Below, piece by piece: positions 35,135 to 47,005 of a stretch of 64,000 bases of DNA; position 1 is the first letter of the stretch; every line of letters starts with the position of its first letter. The notes beneath the pieces were generated by a model that saw only the letters and a program-made list of their open reading frames with translations, had not been told where the DNA came from and ran no database searches. Source of the DNA: Collybiopsis luxurians FD-317 M1 (Eukaryota > Basidiomycota > Agaricomycetes > Agaricales > Omphalotaceae); NCBI GenBank assembly GCA_000827265.1, contig KN834770.1, positions 686,104-750,103 of the forward strand, written 5' to 3'. A program made the position numbers and the translations under genes.

Positions 35135-37085
35135 ATGGGCGACAGAGAAGGTCTTCGTCAGAGGAAATCAAACGGCCATTCAGATGTTATAAGTATATCT
35201 GACGAAGGTAAAAAGCTGGACCAGAAACTTGACCAGCATGCATCGTAAGTCGTATGCTCTCTATACCTCCATTATTTTTTGATTTTCTTCAAAGGTACGA
35301 ATTTGGTGGACCCTGGGGTGTATTTGCCATCATGACTGGATTTCCAATCTTAATGTACTACCTATGGATTTGTCTTTGGTTTTACGATGGCCAACTGGTA
35401 TATCCTACTTCTTTGGATGACGTACAACCGTTCTTTTGGAGAATGTGGGCTCATATACGCGAAGTATGTCTCTGTACCGCTCAGGCTTCAGCTTTCATAA
35501 CTTGCTGACACGTTGCTCGATGTAGGACGCTAGTCCAAACATGTACGCATGGAAAGTGTACTCGGGCAACATTTTTTTCCAACTCTTTCTTGCTTGGGTG
35601 ATGCCCGGTTATATGCAAGAAGGCTTGCCAGTCCCGTCCTTGGGCTATAAAACACTCATGTACAATTGCAACGCTCTCACTTCTCTATATGCGACGATGG
35701 GTACTGCCGCTGCGCTCCACTATACTGGAATCTTCCGTCTCACTGAGATCATCGACAACTATGGCCACTTGATGTCTGTAGCAATGATATGGGGCTTCGG
35801 AGTCTCGTTCGGCATGTACTTCGTCGCGGTCGCCACTGGCACGCAAATGCGCATGTCCGGAAATTTCGTATATGATGTCTTCATGGGAGCCTCGTTAAAC
35901 CCAAGGATCGGTCCGATTGACCTGAAGATGTGGGCTGAAGTTCGCATTCCTTGGGTTATTGTATTTTTCCTCTCGGTTTCGGGTGCTTGCAAACAGTACG
36001 AAACGCTGGGATATGTCACTCCGGTATGCTTTTTGCAGTCTTTGGGTACACATAGTTATTATTCATTATTCTTGAACGTAGAATATGGCCTTCATGTGTC
36101 TAGCCACTTGGTTTTACATTAATGCTTGGTAGGGACATTCTTTGTGTCTCCAGCCGCTCTGCTCACTGCTGCTATAGTGCGAAAGGAGAGGAATGTATTC
36201 CACAGACCTGGGATATGTACCATGAGAAGTAAGGACTTGCTTGATATTGCTGGTGATTTACTTACGACAATGACTTTAGGTGGGGTTTCATGGTCATTTT
36301 CTGGAATCTTGCTGGCGTTCCCTTCGTATGTTTGCTCTTTTTATCATCCTCTGCAACTCAAACACTTTGAATGCACAGTCGTACGTATACTCTGTGGTTT
36401 ATATGGCTTCGCACGATTCTTCCAAGTACAAGTTTTCGACACCGACGTACATTGCCTTGTACACTACTTTGTGTACGGCATACTATATGTGAGTGGAATG
36501 GGTAAAATTCTTTATGGACTCGTTTCTTAACATTATTTCCAGCTGGGATACTGCGATGGCTCAAAAGAGTCACTTCAAAATGCAAACTCAAGGCATCTAT
36601 GAGTTTAGAAAAACATTCCCCCAGCTTCCGGGAAATACTGTCAAAAATCCCACTTACATTCAGACTGCTCATGGGTGCGTTTTGCTAGTGCTTTGGTAGT
36701 CATTTTACTGACGAGCTTTGAAGTAATCGGCTATTGACCAGTGGGTGGTGGGCATGGTCGCGCAAGCCCGTGAGTGCTGTAAACTAATTACCAATTCTCG
36801 ATTCTTATCACCCGGTCAGAACTATGTTGCCGACTGGATCATGAGTTTGACCTGGGGTCTCGTCATTGGCACCGCTACGCCCATTCCATACTTTTATTCT
36901 GTATTCTTCATCACCGTTCTCGTACACAGATGCGGACGTGATTTCGAACGGTACGTTGTTGGTGTTGTTTTGGCCGCGTGTGTGCTCATCGTTATAACTG
37001 TTGAAGATGTGCAATCAAGTATGGAAAAGACTGGGAACGCTACTGTGAAGTGGTTCCATACAAGTTCATCCCTTACGTTTATTAG
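35135..37085 (+). CDS. ERG4: Delta(24(28))-sterol reductase (ergosterol biosynthesis)
   Basis: Catalyses the final step of ergosterol synthesis, reducing the C24(28) double bond with NADPH in the ER membrane. Eleven exons: 35135-35244, 35295-35463, 35526-36023, 36082-36128, 36178-36228, 36280-36325, 36379-36488, 36543-36674, 36742-36769, 36820-36950, 37007-37085, giving 466 residues. Conserved ERG4/ERG24 blocks are present: YEFGGPWG, ASPNMYAWKVY, GHLMSVAMIWGF, MRMSGNFVYDVFMG, LNPRIG and GEECIPQTWDMYHEKWGF. The C-terminal signature RDFERCAIKYGKDWERYC then IPYVY follows. Several hydrophobic helices are visible. Small exons (28, 46, 47 and 51 nt) are each needed to rebuild conserved blocks, such as HGGWWAWSRKPNYVADW across 36674/36742/36769/36820. 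Confidence 0.96.
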
Positions 37086-37514
37086 GCGGGCAAGTTATAT
37101 ACCATATCTCATCCTGAATTTAATTCTAGAATATCTACAAGCTTATTGGTTGAGACAGACTGAGAATTTTCGTTTTTCTACATATCAGGGTGAACGTGTA
37201 AAAGTCAGTTGGCATGGTATTCAAATTCAAGGTCATGTAGATGGCGTGTAGCGGCTCGAGTCTGCCAGAGTCTAAGTTGTGATATATTCGTTTTGACAAA
37301 GTACGGTGCAACCGTAGGAAACTTTGCGAGACCAAGTGCCAGGTATTTGTATCTATCCTTCTGTAGTATTGAATACCAATTGCAGTAATGTTGAGTATAT
37401 TGACAGATGGGCGCTGGTTGAACGAATGATACGGAAATCGGGGGTGAACTTTACTTCTTTTGACGGTCTGGTGCTGAGAGGGCGTTTCAGAAGGTTTTTT
37501 GGGTTTTAACCGTA

Positions 37515-37580
37515 CCGCAGGACGCTGTCGGAACGATCGCGGTGTTCTACCGTAGGACGCTATCGGAGTGTCGCGGTAAT
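37515..37580 (+). repeat. Two-copy imperfect direct repeat, period 35
   Basis: Units start ccgcaggacgctgtcgga and ccgtaggacgctatcgga, and both run into tcgcggt. Origin unknown. It is not in a gene. Confidence 0.55.
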
Positions 37581-38043
37581 ATTGGGGTTTCAACTTTGGG
37601 GTGTTTCGCGGGGCGAACTGGGCTGGGCAGCTGTCTGACGGTTGGATGCATACCAACCCTGACAGATTACTGGTTGACCGAGGCCATGCCGACGACTCGA
37701 GGCGTTGAGCCGAGCTTAGCCGTGAGTAGTGGAAGTAGGTTGGCTGGGATAGTCGAATTTCCCGGAAGACTCGGTAAATATTGAGCTGCTCTCCAAGGGA
37801 ACGAAGGGCGAATAGATAACTGCGAGCATAGCATGTATATGTACACTGACCGTTTTAATGAATGGGAACTCGTCGCCGGTCAGGGAATTTGGGAGCGGGC
37901 CGGCCAAGGTTCCCCGCACTTTCGATCGTGATCGGTAGGGTTGGTGAAGAGTTGAAAAAGTTTAGGAGATTAGCCTGAGCTGAAGAGGCTACTGGAGGTC
38001 CCTGCAGGTGATGAACTATCTCTGTACAGATTACTTATACACC

Positions 38044-38073
38044 AGAAAAAGAAAAAAAAAGAAAAAAAAAAAA
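38044..38073 (+). repeat. A-rich low-complexity tract
   Basis: Thirty bases of A broken by two G, with further A-runs just after. It may be a promoter poly(dA:dT) element. Confidence 0.6.
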
Positions 38074-38256
38074 TGAGCTTGAAAAAAATAAGAAAAACAT
38101 GAACTGAATGCGGATCTTTTATCTTCCCACGTTTACTGAATGAATCAGGTCCATTAAACAATTCATGTCTACGACTCTCGCGCTCTGTAACCCCCTTCCG
38201 CTTCCTGTTCCCTTTTCTCCCTTCTCTTCCTTTTCCTTTTTCTCTACCGGCTAGCA

Positions 38257-41059
38257 ATGCCTTCAACTGGGTGGGGAAAAGGCAAGCAACGAGCTTCACA
38301 GAGCTGGCGTCGAGACGACTCGGATGAGGGCGACGCTGGAGGAGAGGGCGCTGTTGTACCCCTGCAGTACGTAGGAGAATCAGCTTATGATGCGTGTGTA
38401 GATCCTATACTGCTCCTTCTTATCTTCTCTAATCTGAACTGTTCCAGGGCTTATACCCTTCCAATAACCATAGGCTCAAGTAATCTCAGTGTTTCCCTTC
38501 AAGTTGATACCGGATCGTCTGATCTCGTTCGTACCTTTCTGCTCCATATCTATCTCTCCCACTCAGCCTCTCCATGCTAGTGGGTGACCGGTGCTTCATG
38601 CTCAACATCTCCTTGCAACAATGTCCCCAGCAGCAAGCGATACGACCCTTCCTCCAGTACTACTGCTATATCCAGTGGTACCGCATTCAATGCAACTTAC
38701 TTGAAAGGCCAAGCTCTGGGGTTGGTCGGTTGGGATACAATTGATATTGGTGGTTACACAATCGCTACTCAAGCTTTAGGTTTGTGCCTGATTCTTAAAC
38801 GCCGTTCAACTTAAATTGCTCACTCTTTGCGCCTAGCCATAGCTTCTTCGGTCGACTCGGAGCCATTATCGAGTTCTTTTAATGGAATCATTGGCCTTTC
38901 CCTTCCCGTAAACAGTCTTATAACGCAGAGCATCCCATCCACGTCCTCCAGCGCTCCTGATGGTGCTCAATTCACGTCAAACCTTTTTTCCCTATCTCCT
39001 TCATCACTGTCTCCCGCTGCACGGTTTCTGTCCCTTACACTTGAGCGCCCAGGCTCCTCAACGATTCCATCCCTTTTCGGGATAGGAAAACATCCCTCAA
39101 CAGATCAAGTGCCACAAATAGGAAATGGATCTAACGTTCATTATAGTAAACCCCTTGCTAGTCTTACACCTGTCGGTACTTCTGCTGGTATTCTCTTTTG
39201 GAAAAGCGCCATACAGGACATTACTGTTTGGGTAAACGGCCAACCAAAACCAGTAGCTGTTCAAAAAAGCTCGTACGAGAGTATTCCAAGCGCAATACTG
39301 GACACTGGTACACCTATCATACTCTCCACAAAAGTTATTGCAGATGCAATATATGGCGCTATCGGCGTCTCACCAGCCAATGATGGAAATTGTGAGTAGC
39401 AGTCACACCGTCGTTTGCTTTTGTTCATTTCTCTCCTAGACTACGTCGACTGCAAAACACCACTCAATCTTACTGTAACGCTGGATGGGAGACCACCTAT
39501 CTCAGTACACCCACTCGACCTCACTACTCCTCCTCCTTCTACCCAAACATCATCTTCCAGCTGCATTGGCCTCATCCAAGCTGCCGATCCTTCTCTCTCC
39601 GGTGTTGCTGACATGATCCTGGGTGTTCCATTCATACGAAATACGTATATGGTTTTGGCGTATGAAGTCCCGGATTCGGATGGTTCTTTCCCAGATTTGC
39701 GGCCTTCAAATGATAATCCACAATCTCCTGCTGACTCTGCAGTCGGTGACCAGCTCTTTCCGATGCTAGGGCTACAAGGACTCACAAATGCCACGGTCGC
39801 TTTGGGCAAGTAAAATTTACACATCACTGTTTTTTTTCATCAAATCAAACTCCTGACACAAACACTCTTTAGACGAATTTAACAATGTACGCGTTCTGGG
39901 CCAGTCGATCAACGGCTCCCCGTCGGCAAAGTCTGGCGATAAGAAACCCATCAATGTAGGATTGGATGTTCTATTTGGGCTGGTCGGGTTCTTTGGTCTG
40001 TGCTTTGTCCTCTTTGGGATACGATTTTGTATCATGAAGAGGAAATACGGGGGATCTCCAGGCTCAACAGACGGGCATGGATCTGCGTTGCGTACATTCG
40101 GAGATGCTTCCGCTGCTGCTGCAGGCGGTGGTCTATTTGCTTGGTTCCGTTCCAAAAAGAATCGTCCAGGTCCCCTTACCGGCGACCATAAAACCCTCGG
40201 CAACTATGAACTCACAGCAAGGACTTCGCCAACGTCTGATGCTTTCCCCACTGAAGATGCTCTGCGACAGATGCGATACAGGGCTTACCTAGCGAAGGAA
40301 AGGCTGACATCTGAATATACTGTCAACAGCGACCTTACTCGAGTTGGAGGAGATAATACCGATAGCGAGGACGGGGAAATGGGGTGGCGGAAGAAAACTG
40401 GAAAAGATATCAACGAAAAGGTTGTATCTGTTCGTTCTGTTCATCAGGATACGTTTGACAGGGAACAGACTCTGACTCGCGATGCTGACTGGGACCCGGC
40501 AAAGGACCTCGATTGGAATCGAGATACGTTGGTTGGGCTGGATTCTCTCAAGCACCAAAAGAATCTGTCAATGACGAGTGCAAGAGATATGTCCATGTCG
40601 CCCGAACGGAGACCTATGATGCATATTCGACAACTTAGCGACGTGGATGGACCTCAAGGTAGTGACCCTATGTCTGACACACTGGGACACACACGGGGAT
40701 TGAGTCTTTCGCGCCCGCTACTTCAACTACCAGAAGCCGCGATGACCTCTGACACCGCTCCACCTCCACTTGATCATCATGATTATCATGAACGCGGTTC
40801 CTCCAACATGGATTTTGGCGAATTCGGTGCTGGAGGTTTAGCTGGTATCGGGTCTGCTCGAAGGAACGAGAGGCTAAGGTCGGAAAGTTTGGATGTTTCA
40901 GGAGATGTGCATTTCCGGAGTTCGTCCGTTGCGACAGTTGTCGAACGTCCGCCTTCGTCGCTCTCGACAGGCGGTTCTGAACGGGGTAGACCGCTGCGTT
41001 CACCATCGGGCCCGAGACAGTCTACTCTATCGTCCCATTCCTCTATACTGCGCGATTGA
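38257..41059 (+). CDS. Membrane-anchored pepsin-like aspartic protease
   Basis: Family A1 endopeptidase, six exons: 38257-38393, 38448-38526, 38581-38779, 38837-39391, 39440-39805, 39873-41059, giving 840 residues. The first catalytic motif is VDTGSSD (Asp66, split from W73 by an intron) and the second is ILDTGTP (Asp294). GNYYVDC follows the second lobe. A transmembrane helix (LDVLFGLVGFFGLCFVLFGI, about 476-495) anchors it, leaving a basic KRK stop and a disordered cytoplasmic tail of about 340 residues rich in Ser, Arg and Asp. The last intron (39806-39872) uses a GC-AG pair, because the alternative donor leads to an immediate stop. No signal peptide is visible after ATG 38257, so a leader exon may be missing. 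Confidence 0.88.
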
Positions 41060-41604
41060 TTTGAGAACCTTTGTTTTTCTTTCCTTTGCTCCACAGCCTA
41101 GCATTTTCTTATCTCATGCTCATGGATCTGGATCTATTTACTTATCTGTGTACCATAAATCATATCCTCACCCACTGCTTGCTCGCATGTACAAAATCGC
41201 CGTGTCCCATCTACACTCTATTTACTTTCCTTTTTGCCCTCATCTGGCGGACTATGCATCTTTTCACATTCCCTTCCCTTTTGTTGTGCGTACTTATCTA
41301 CCTACTGACTCGCATTGTGAACACATCGCTACTCGTCGATTAATGTTTTTCTGGATGTTCTGGATCTGAGCCTGGATTCGATTTGGATCCTGGTCTTGCA
41401 AACCACCAGCATTATCTATAGCGGCTCATTGGCTGCATGGCACTTTCTGTCATCCCTCAAGGGAGGGTACGTGGTCCTTAACGATCTCTAATTATAGCAT
41501 GTTTCCAAAATCTCAGCTATTGTACACACAGCACCGAACGACAAGAAGATCATGGTTCCCACATGATCAAGACTATTCGTCTAAGGTCAAACTGTAAATT
41601 ATTT
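41060..41604. other. Intergenic, 0.5 kb, convergent
   Basis: 3' flanks of the aspartic protease and Dsk2. Frames here are T/C-rich and hydrophobic only by composition. Confidence 0.5.
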
Positions 41605-43160
41605 TTACAGACCTCCTCCCCCGAGTATGAACTCGATGGCGGAGTGGACGTTTCCGCCCGTAGCTAGCAAAGCGCGAATGTTCTGAGCAGCATTGACAAA
41701 ACCCATGTCGTTGAGTTGCTATAAAGTATTGAATTGCGGAAAGAGATGCCAAAGATACTGACACTTACCTGCAGCTGCACCTGGAATCGCTCTTCCGGAG
41801 GCCTCGTATCTGCGGGGGCAGCCGGAGGAGCGCCGAATCCACCCAAACCTCCGAAGCCTCCTCCTGTTCCTGCTCCTGCTCCTGCTCCGGCGCCAAACAT
41901 TTGCTGCATCTGTTGCATCATTGCCGGGTTTCCCAGCATTGCAAAAGGGTTTGCCGTGCCAGCACCGGCACCGGCGCCAGTGCCTGCGCCTGGAGATCCA
42001 GGCGTCGATCCTGTAGTATTAGAATTAGTTGAAGGCGTAGTTCCAGTAGCCCCAGCGCCACCGCCAGGTGTTCCAGGAGCAGGAAAGTTCGGCGCGCCAC
42101 CGAACATCCCTCCCATGCCTCCCAAGCCTCCCATGCCGCCCCCCATGCCGCCCCCTCCTCCTCCGTTCATCATTGCAGACATACGAAGCATCATTTGCAA
42201 ATATTCCGGATTCGAGCTGCAGTGACATTACCCGGGGGAGTCGAACAAGTATCAATCACGGACCGAACGGAGACAAGTACAGCATGAATCAATGAGATCA
42301 TCAGCAATGGAGGCCAGAGTAAAAGTTTGAGAAATACGAACAGCATCGAACGGAATTGCTCGCTCTGAAATGCTTCTCTGAACTGAGGTCCCATGGCTTG
42401 TAGCTGTGGGTTGGAGGCTATGATTTGATCGAGGATGGCTGGGTTCGACATCATGCTCGACATTTGCTGTAAGAACTGAGGCGAATTCAGCATGCTTTGT
42501 AACTATCAGGAATGATGGAGTCAACCAATGCGATACAGCGGACACGTATGCTTAGGATGTACCATATTGGGGTCATTAGGGTTCAAGCCCATGTCGGCGA
42601 AGGGATTGAACCCATTCAGTGCTCCGAAACCGAGGTGCGAATTGAGGGTCGTGAGAGGGTCGTGAACGTTTTGCCCAGTCTGCATGGTGGGCAATGGTTG
42701 GGAGGCTGGGGTCGACGAGGAGGTAGAGCTCGATCCGGTACCAGACCGTGCTGCTCCTTTGACCATGTGTATCGTATGAGAGGACTGGATTTTGTACACG
42801 GACAGAAGGTCTTCATCCTGGTATCAAGTTGGACTTGGATATAAACTTGAGTAAGAGGATGCTGACATACCTTGAGAACTCTCCCTGAAAGACGCGATTA
42901 AAGGGTACCCTTTCAACTCAGAATCTATGTAAAACACACCTGAATAGATCAATCTTTGCCTATCAGCCTCGACGCTTGACTGAGTCGCGATGGCTTCCTT
43001 CAATTCGGCCACAGTTTTGTCTGTGCTTATCGATATTTGTAATTTGAGTTCATTGGGTCCTAGACGCCAACTTCAGCACAGAGTAAGTCACAGAGCAGAG
43101 TACAAGCGAACCTTTAACATTGATCTGAATGTCGTTGGAAGCTGTAGTTTCTTCGGCCAT
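41605..43160 (-). CDS. DSK2: Ubiquilin, UBL-UBA proteasome shuttle Dsk2
   Basis: Carries ubiquitylated clients to the proteasome. Seven exons: 41605-41718, 41769-42216, 42342-42502, 42563-42817, 42871-42884, 42940-43059, 43112-43160, giving 386 residues. The N-terminal ubiquitin-like domain is at about 12-87 (IQINVKGPNELKLQISIS ... RLIYSGRVLKDEDLL ... HTIHMVKG). STI1-type helical repeats follow (LGFGALNGFNPFADMGLN, LNSPQFLQQMSSMMSNPAILDQ). Next is a Gly/Ala/Met low-complexity linker with GAGAGAG runs. The C-terminal UBA domain is at about 349-386 (QLNDMGFVNAAQNIRALLATGGNVHSAIEFIL). The 14-nt exon 42871-42884 encodes GRVLK of the UBL hinge. All standard domains are present. Confidence 0.95.
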
Positions 43161-43730
43161 GGTGGATGGAAATCAAGTTTCTTTGAAGCGTCAGGTGATG
43201 AAGATGGCCATGGAGCGCTCTGGGTGACATCACCATCAAAAATAGATTAGATTAGATATGACCGATCATTTTGAGCGCTTATTCAAAATTTCGCGAGAAC
43301 ATATGATATGATACTGTAGAAGCCTCGCAACAGCATGGTCTTTGGCTCTCTGCAGGAGTAATTACGCTCACAGTCGTTCCCAGTGTCAATCCAGTCCGAC
43401 GTAATTGCGTCGATTCTCAGGAATGTCAAGAGGATCATGAAACAGAAATTCATCCCCCGAGTCCTATTCCTGGCGACGCAGCAGCAGCGTCTTCATGAGT
43501 ACTCATTCTAGATTAATGCCTTAAAAACTCCCCCATTCTCAGACTTTCCGACGAAAAATTGTGCTGCATCCTCGACGAGTGCTGCAGAATGAATCAGGTT
43601 GTGGCAAGTAAGTAGGTGAATTATCTGTAAGTCTGCGTATTCCTTTTTATCAGTGCCTGCGATTACTGTTAGCAGCGTTTGCGCTAAATAACGAAGGATT
43701 GCTCTCTCTTTGCCTAACATTTAGTCTAAA
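43161..43730. other. Divergent intergenic region, 0.6 kb
   Basis: Between Dsk2 (-) and the kinase gene (+). A 70-codon minus-strand frame (43508-43720) has protein-like composition (AQTLLTVIAGTDKKEYADL) but no known motif and no splice partner. It is left unassigned. Confidence 0.4.
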
Positions 43731-46700
43731 ATGTCCTTGTCGTGGAATGTAGATGGTGTACCACTTGCAGCTTATATGAGAGTTGTCATTATATTCACTT
43801 CCAATCTCTTAAAATTAGACAAAGAGGTATGTTTTGACCAATTCTCGACACATGGTAAGGTCGCCCAAAAGAGTTATTCCCACGGATACCCTTGTACCTG
43901 CTGATTTTAGCGACTGCAATATCGGCACCCCCCTGATTGGTCCATCATATTCTTGTCCATCATACCCAAGTGTCATCAAACACGAACCCGGCAGATCAAG
44001 ATTCAGCTACCACGGACTCCCTAGTACACCTTGCCTATACCGTCGTCGACAAAGCATGGACTCCGCTTTGCTCTCCCACTGTGCTTTCCGTGCCTTCAGC
44101 CTGTATGAGTAGAATCGGAGCCCCCGGAACCATCAAGCGAATGATTGCCAACCAGATAGGATACGAAGGAGATGTATCGCCCTCGGTATACCCGCTGTTT
44201 GCGCTTCCACTTGAAGGGGAGGGATCTCTCAAGTACCAAGAAGTCGAGAAGATGTCATTGAACCATTATACTCCGATCAGTAATGACGTCCGTGAACGAA
44301 CAGTGGAACTGGGCATTAGTCCGCTGGTCCAGGACTCGTTCTCTGTCTGGCTTTTTTTCCAACTGGATGGTATGTCTATCCGTAATCCTCCACAATCCTA
44401 ACTGATTTTAAGGATGTAAGTTTCAGTGACTCCAAGATTAACAACCCACTCGTCAACGCTGACCGACACGGCGGTAGCGGATTCGTTGTCGCCGACCCCA
44501 GGGACAATCGTTATTCCTCCACTAGCGACTCTTTCACCAGCCAGCTTTCCACCGTCAACGATCCCTGCCCAGTGTAGTTTGGAAGCGTGTTTCCCGGATT
44601 CCTGGCGGCGGTTCGAAGAAAAGTACCAGAACTTGGTGATCTATACATCCGACGATAAAGGAAATTTCGGGCTGGCCTTAAGCGATATAATTCAAACAAA
44701 GAGCGAGAATGAGCTTACGCCTGCCGCTCGCCGATTTAAGGATACATTGCTTCGTCCGAGGCAAGCCGATTCAGTGAGTGACTTTCTTCTTTCGTATTTC
44801 TCAATGTTGATGCTGTTCCAGCTCGTCCGTGGTTATATTCCTACTTTAAAGACATTACGGGACAATTTAGTGCAAGATCTGGACCCTTTGGGACATATTC
44901 TTTATAAATACATAAATCCAACGTCCGACGACTCATCATCCCCGCTACACGCTGCCCCGCCACCTGCGCCTGCGTCTACTCTCGCTGACCTCGCACCCAG
45001 TCTTGTGCCCACTGATTCTGCACCTGTGCCTACGCCGGCAACCGTTCACCCTGCACCTGCCTCTTCTTCGTCTGCTGCCTCTGCGCCCGCTGCTCCTGTG
45101 CCCGCTGCTCCTGCACCCAACCCCAATAAAGTAAATCTGCGGGAGTATACGAATGTCACGTCTTTCCTATACAATGCCTCTAGTCTCTCCAATTATACCG
45201 AATCTTCATACCGAACTATCTTGTTCAACGAATTAGCACAACATTACAAGCTTTTCAGAATAGATTATATGCAGTAAGTTACTTTTTACCTTTCAACTGA
45301 CAAGCCAGACTGAATTCGTGGTCTAGCAGCAGTACCCGCTGGGACATCGCTATCCCTGTTCATTTCGATCATGCACTAAGTTCCTTATGCCCGAGGAGCG
45401 ACTTCCGCGCACACAAGACTGTCTCGGTCCTGATTTTGGAAGTCGAATCAGGCGGAAACGATGTCAAAAGCATTTTAATCCATGCAGCATTTCTTGTCCG
45501 CCTTGTCAACCGCTTCCTCAGATCGCAGGGTCGTGAACCGACATTTGTCATTCTTGCGATCTACCTCACCAAATCTGGGAAGTTCACGACTCATTTTGTT
45601 TTTGAATCGGAGGATCCCGAAGAGGTGCAACCAGACCAGTCATCCTCAGAGCAGCCTGGGATGACAACCCCAAACAGACGGCGGGTAAGTTAGTTATTCG
45701 TTTCATTTGTGGTGCCGCTCATCATCTGAAATCAGGTCAAATATCATTCTGAATCCGATGATATATCGGCACCCTCAGGACTGCAATTCCTGCTCTGTTT
45801 GTACAACATTCCCGCCGTCAATGGCCCGAATCTCGACGGGATCGAGCTCTTCATTGAACAATACAACAAAGATATGCTCAACGCCAAGCTTCCGTCCTAC
45901 TCAAGTATCGTAGAGGGCGCGGATGGAAATACAGCCAGCGGGAATTCGAAGACTGGGCCTCATGGCTTTGGGGGGAATGGCTCTGGGGGGGGATGGGTCT
46001 GGGGGGAATGGGTCGAACGGGAACTCTTTCAATGGCAATAATGGCGGACAGCAGGATCAGGGCAGGAGCCCCACCAAAAAGCACACGAAATATGGCAACG
46101 CGCAAACCACCAATGCAGGCTCCCACAACAACACGTTGAATCTTTCACTATGGAACAAGGAATATTTCAAGAGACCGGGTTTGCCCCCTGTTCCGGTGAG
46201 TAAGGATGTCTATCAGTCTCTTTTTCACTTTCTAATCTTTGTACAGATGCCTGGCCATGCTGGTGTTTACATTCGCAACAATACTATCCTCAAAGATGCC
46301 AGCGACAACGAGTTGAAGATCTTATATATGCTCAAGACATTACGACATAAATCTGATAACATCGTTTATGCCCAATGGTTCGAACCCACGGCTCATCGCC
46401 TCCGCGCTGTTTTTCCCAAAGAGGTCCCATTCAGGAACGTTCTCGGATACTGCCCCCGTTGGAGCTACCACTTGGTAGCTGGTGTGAGCTACCTCCACCG
46501 TAATCGCATCGCCCATCTGGACATCAAACCGGGCAATGTGGTTTGTTCACAAGAAGGCATCCTCAAAATCATTGATTTCTCAGTTTCCGTGTACTTGTCA
46601 GGGGACGAACAGATAGTTCGCGGCTACCAAGGAACGCAAAACTGGACGGCGCCGGAAGTTGGGACAGAAGAAGGACCTTCGCGTGAATATAACCCCTTCT

Positions 46701-47005
46701 TGGCCGATAAATGGAGCTGCGGGGCCATGATGCAGGTAATTGCAGACCGAGCTCGAAGAAATTTCACCCCGGATGAAGCCCTAAAACGTCTTTCCCAGCT
46801 CCTACAGAATCGTGATCCCCTTCGCCGACCGGACTTGTCTGTGTGGTCAACAACTGTGCGCCAGCGGAATTCTGTAATTCTTACTGGAGCGTATCGGGGG
46901 CCCAAGAGGTCTCTTCCGGATACTTTCCTCTTTGACGAAGTACGTCCGAGATATAAGAGGGTTTGTACAGAATTCAACGCAGGTCCCCCTTTGCTGGTAA
47001 ATTAG
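43731..47005 (+). CDS. Nuclease-like plus protein-kinase gene, interrupted by a poly-G frameshift
   Basis: Proposed exons: 43731-43854, 43971-44369, 44427-44773, 44822-45273, 45327-45684, 45736-46195, 46247-47005. The product would be about 965 residues once the frame is reconciled. The N-terminal region is unrecognised, and its first two exons are tentative. An Ala/Pro/Ser-rich linker leads to a domain (45327-45684) with RWDIAIPV and VSVLILEVESGGND, which resembles the Asp and Glu strands of a restriction-endonuclease-like fold. The C-terminal kinase has HLDIKPGNVV as catalytic loop, DFS in place of DFG, and TAPEV. A run of eight G (45985-45992), inside Gly/Asn repeats, puts the upstream and kinase frames out of register by one base. 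A sequencing error, a broken gene or slippage are all possible. Kinase and nuclease-like domains both occur in fungal Crinkler-type proteins. Confidence 0.62.

Larger units (their letters stand above)
37086..38256. other. Intergenic, 1.2 kb, with short imperfect repeat
   Basis: Contains two imperfect direct copies of a unit of about 30 nt (37515-37544 and 37550-37580, shared core aggacgctRtcgga) and the A-rich tract at 38044-38073. No coding signal is seen. The last 100 bases are C/T-rich promoter sequence for the next gene. Confidence 0.5.

Noticed and set aside
37555..37580. Possible CRISPR-like or satellite array
   Set aside because: Only two diverged units, in a eukaryotic genome. Listed as a simple repeat instead.
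29035..38256. Secondary-metabolite gene cluster (glycosyltransferases, ERG4, nearby genes)
   Set aside because: No backbone synthase, P450 or transporter is present. ERG4 is a housekeeping gene, so a cluster is not supported.
40668..41094. Long minus-strand frames under the aspartic protease tail
   Set aside because: They are shadows of codon usage in the plus-strand coding sequence. No splice or domain support.
41734..42225. Pro/Ala-rich plus-strand frame of 163 codons
   Set aside because: It is the antisense of the Gly/Ala-rich Dsk2 linker, not a gene.
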